64,000 nt of DNA, from the NCBI GenBank assembly GCA_013396635.1, contig WBMW01002327.1:1194205-1258204 (forward strand). The letters are read 5' to 3'. Of this stretch, positions 62,850 to 64,000 are shown piece by piece. Every line of letters starts with the position of its first letter. The stretch's first letter is position 1. The notes under the pieces are model-generated. The model worked only from the letters and a program-made list of their open reading frames with translations. It did not search any database and was not told the origin of the DNA. This DNA is from Penelope pileata (Eukaryota; Chordata; Aves; Galliformes; Cracidae). A program made the position numbers and the translations under genes.

Positions 62850-63912
62850 CTGGAAGACATCAAGCGCCCACTGGTACGGTGGCACGTGGAGAACAGGCAG
62901 GGGCTGCTGCGTGGGGGAGAGGCAGGCAGGTGAGGTGCCCCCAGCAGCACAGCAGGGCCTCTAACTCCGGCTCCTGGTGCCTGAGCACACACGAAACAAC
63001 AGCTCTAGCTCAGCAGCGGTGTCACAGCCGCCACTAACACAAGCACAGGATCAGACCTCAAGAGATTCCGGTACCAAAAGTCTGCTTCCCCGCTCCCCCT
63101 GGCAGGGAGCAGCCACAGAGCTGTCCCTGCCGTGCTGGCTCCCCGAGGGCAGCGTGTGAGCCTCCTACCTCCGCGCACTTATGGATGGTGTCGGGCCCAA
63201 CTCCGCCATCCACTTCGATGTCCAGCGATGGAAACTGCGTCCTCAGCCACTGCACCTGGGGAGCAGCACCGGTCGGCCCCGCGCCGCAGGCAGCGCCCAG
63301 GCCCGCAGCGGGCGGCAGGCGCCGAGCCCACCTTTGGCATCATGTCCTCCATGAACTTCTGCCCTCCGAAGCCGGGCTCCACCGTCATCACCAGCGCCAT
63401 GTCGATCTGGTTGGCCCACGGCGCCAGCTGCTCCACGGCCGTGCCGGGCTTGATGGCCAGCCCCACCTGTGGGACAGGGGGGTCAGGGGCTGCAGGGGCT
63501 GCGAGGGGCTGCGAGGGGCGCGGCTGGCGCTGCTCACCTTCATGCCGTTCTCGCGGATGTCCTTGATGAGCGCCCCCGGGCACTGCGCGGCCTCCAGGTG
63601 GAAGGTGTACTGGTTGGCGCCGGCCACGGCCATCGGCTGCACCCACTGCTCGGGCCTGGCCACCATCATGTGCAGATCTGCGGGCGGCAGCGTCAGGGAG
63701 CGCCGCGCCCCGGCCCCGCCCCGCCGCCCGCTTACCGAAGAAGGGCTCCTGGCCCAGCCGCCGCCGCAGGCTCTCCACCACCGGGTGCCCGAAGGTGATG
63801 TTCGGCACGAAGTGCCTGCGGGGCCCAGCGCACACGTTACCGCCGCGCCGCGCCCGCCCGCCGCCCCCCGCCCGAGGCGCGGCCGTTACCCGTCCATTAC
63901 ATCCAGGTGCAN
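62727..63912 (-). CDS. RPE: RPE, ribulose-phosphate 3-epimerase (EC 5.1.3.1), 5' end outside window
   Basis: Join on the minus strand, listed by plus coordinates: 63890-63912, 63736-63815, 63538-63677, 63332-63466, 63169-63255, 62727-62849. These give 195 residues, and with the 33 residues expected from the missing first exon the total is 228, the usual vertebrate length. The enzyme interconverts ribulose 5-phosphate and xylulose 5-phosphate in the cytosolic non-oxidative pentose phosphate pathway. It is a TIM barrel with a divalent metal. Using the 228-residue numbering, the expected active-site residues are all present: His35 and Asp37 in LHLDVMDG, His70 in FFDLHMMV, Asp175 in IEVDGGVGPDT, plus Met39, Met72 and Met141. 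The family signature EPGFGGQKFMEDMMPK is intact. The first base of the 63890-63912 exon is an N. Confidence 0.97.
62850..63168 (-). other. RPE intron (319 bp)
   Basis: Donor gtagga, acceptor ttccag on the minus strand. It is the longest complete RPE intron in the window, and nothing else was recognised in it. Confidence 0.9.
63169..63255 (-). CDS. RPE: RPE coding exon, residues 160-188
   Basis: A phase 0 exon of 29 codons: VQWLRTQFPSLDIEVDGGVG then PDTIHKCAE. It contains Asp175, a metal ligand and catalytic acid/base of the family. Confidence 0.97.
63332..63466 (-). CDS. RPE: RPE coding exon, residues 115-159
   Basis: A phase 0 exon of 45 codons: VGLAIKPGTAVEQLAPWANQ, then IDMALVMTVEPGFGGQKF and MEDMMPK. 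It carries Met141 and the glycine-rich family signature. Confidence 0.97.
63538..63677 (-). CDS. RPE: RPE coding exon, residues 68-114
   Basis: It begins inside codon 68 (Asp) and reads LHMMVARPEQWVQPMAVAGA, NQYTFHLEAAQCPGALIKDI, RENGMK. It contains metal ligand His70 and Met72. Donor gtgagc. Confidence 0.97.
63678..63735 (-). other. RPE ultra-short intron (58 bp)
   Basis: Donor gtaagc and acceptor cccgcag on the minus strand. Very GC-rich with many GGG/GGC runs. A possible branch-point sequence (ctgac) lies about 20 nt before the acceptor. The flanking exons join in phase across codon 68. Confidence 0.92.
63736..63815 (-). CDS. RPE: RPE coding exon, residues 41-68
   Basis: It completes Gly41 and reads HFVPNITFGHPVVESLRRRL, then GQEPFF, with the first base of Asp68. 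Acceptor cgcag, donor gtaagc. HFVPNITFG is invariant in vertebrate RPE. Confidence 0.97.
63890..63912 (-). CDS. RPE: RPE microexon, residues 34-41 (LHLDVMDG)
   Basis: It is bounded on the minus strand by the acceptor ccacag (63913-63918) and the donor gtaacg (63884-63889). It codes [N]TG then HLDVMDG, with His35 and Asp37 as metal ligands. The expected first residue is Leu, so the N should be C or T. The pyrimidine tract is weak. The 63816-63889 intron next to it is 74 bp. Confidence 0.88.
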
Positions 63913-64000
63913 CTGTGGCAGAGCCAGAGGCCCTCTGCTGCCCCCCAGCGCGGGGCGGGGGCGGCGCAGGGAACACACACACACACACACACACACAGCT
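63913..64000 (-). other. RPE intron 1 (partial)
   Basis: This is the 3' part of the intron separating the missing first coding exon (residues 1-33) from the microexon. It contains an AC/GT dinucleotide repeat and runs off the window. Confidence 0.8.
63973..63997. repeat. AC dinucleotide microsatellite
   Basis: About twelve AC units on the plus strand (GT on the RPE sense strand), at the very edge of the window in RPE intron 1. Confidence 0.95.

Larger units (their letters stand above)
63250..63965. promoter_or_regulatory. CpG-rich, GC-rich block at the 5' half of RPE
   Basis: This stretch is strikingly GC-rich with many CpG dinucleotides, unlike the AT-leaning rest of the window. It covers RPE exons for residues 34-159 and their tiny introns. 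It probably is the gene-body side of a CpG island whose promoter lies just beyond base 64000. This is judged by eye, not by a computed observed/expected ratio. Confidence 0.65.

Noticed and set aside
62458..62964. 168-codon plus-strand open frame
   Set aside because: It lies antisense to the RPE last exon and 3' UTR and has no recognisable family. It is a shadow frame.
63179..63994. Long 271-codon minus-strand open frame over the RPE region
   Set aside because: It is a read-through of RPE exons and tiny GC-rich introns in mixed frames. Only the segments 63736-63815 and 63332-63466 within it are real coding sequence in that frame; the spliced RPE model explains the region.
1..64000. CRISPR arrays, prokaryotic operons, tRNA or rRNA genes, viral genes
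   Set aside because: No spaced direct-repeat array, cloverleaf-like tRNA with box A/B, rRNA-like sequence or viral protein was recognised on either strand. The whole window is accounted for by two vertebrate genes, introns and CR1 fragments.

Overview
The window is vertebrate nuclear DNA, almost certainly avian and probably from a galliform bird. The support is the set of 3'-anchored CR1 LINE fragments on both strands (recognised by their family 3' end), the absence of mammalian SINEs, long introns with short exons, and two protein-coding genes that read cleanly as bird-like orthologues of KANSL1L and RPE. The species cannot be fixed from this sequence alone. Nothing prokaryotic, viral or CRISPR-like was seen.

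Layout. Positions 917-57465 on the plus strand hold 14 coding exons of KANSL1L (KAT8 regulatory NSL complex subunit 1-like). The exons join in phase to a 1002-residue protein. The first coding exon (about 1.1 kb) carries the start codon. The last exon (57217-57465) carries the stop codon and is followed by a roughly 1.5 kb 3' UTR. Introns range from 390 bp to 13.9 kb and hold most of the repeats: CR1 fragments, homopolymer tracts and small tandem duplications. The upstream non-coding exon and the promoter of KANSL1L are not visible and probably lie before base 1.

From about 59.0 to 62.3 kb there is an intergenic stretch with one CR1 copy. Positions 62727-63912 on the minus strand hold six coding exons of RPE (ribulose-phosphate 3-epimerase). 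They encode residues 34-228 of the 228-residue enzyme; the exon for the first 33 residues lies beyond base 64000. The two genes are convergent (tail to tail). The RPE end is a compact GC-rich, CpG-rich block with four introns under 80 bp, which contrasts with the kilobase introns of KANSL1L.

The genes are not functionally linked: one is a chromatin-complex subunit and the other a pentose-phosphate enzyme. Their adjacency is a familiar amniote arrangement. I found no new biological system. The observations most worth checking concern splicing: a GC-AG intron with a competing GT four bases away in KANSL1L, an NAGNAG acceptor, a 58-bp G-rich intron in RPE, and a 23-nt RPE microexon whose first base is an unresolved N.
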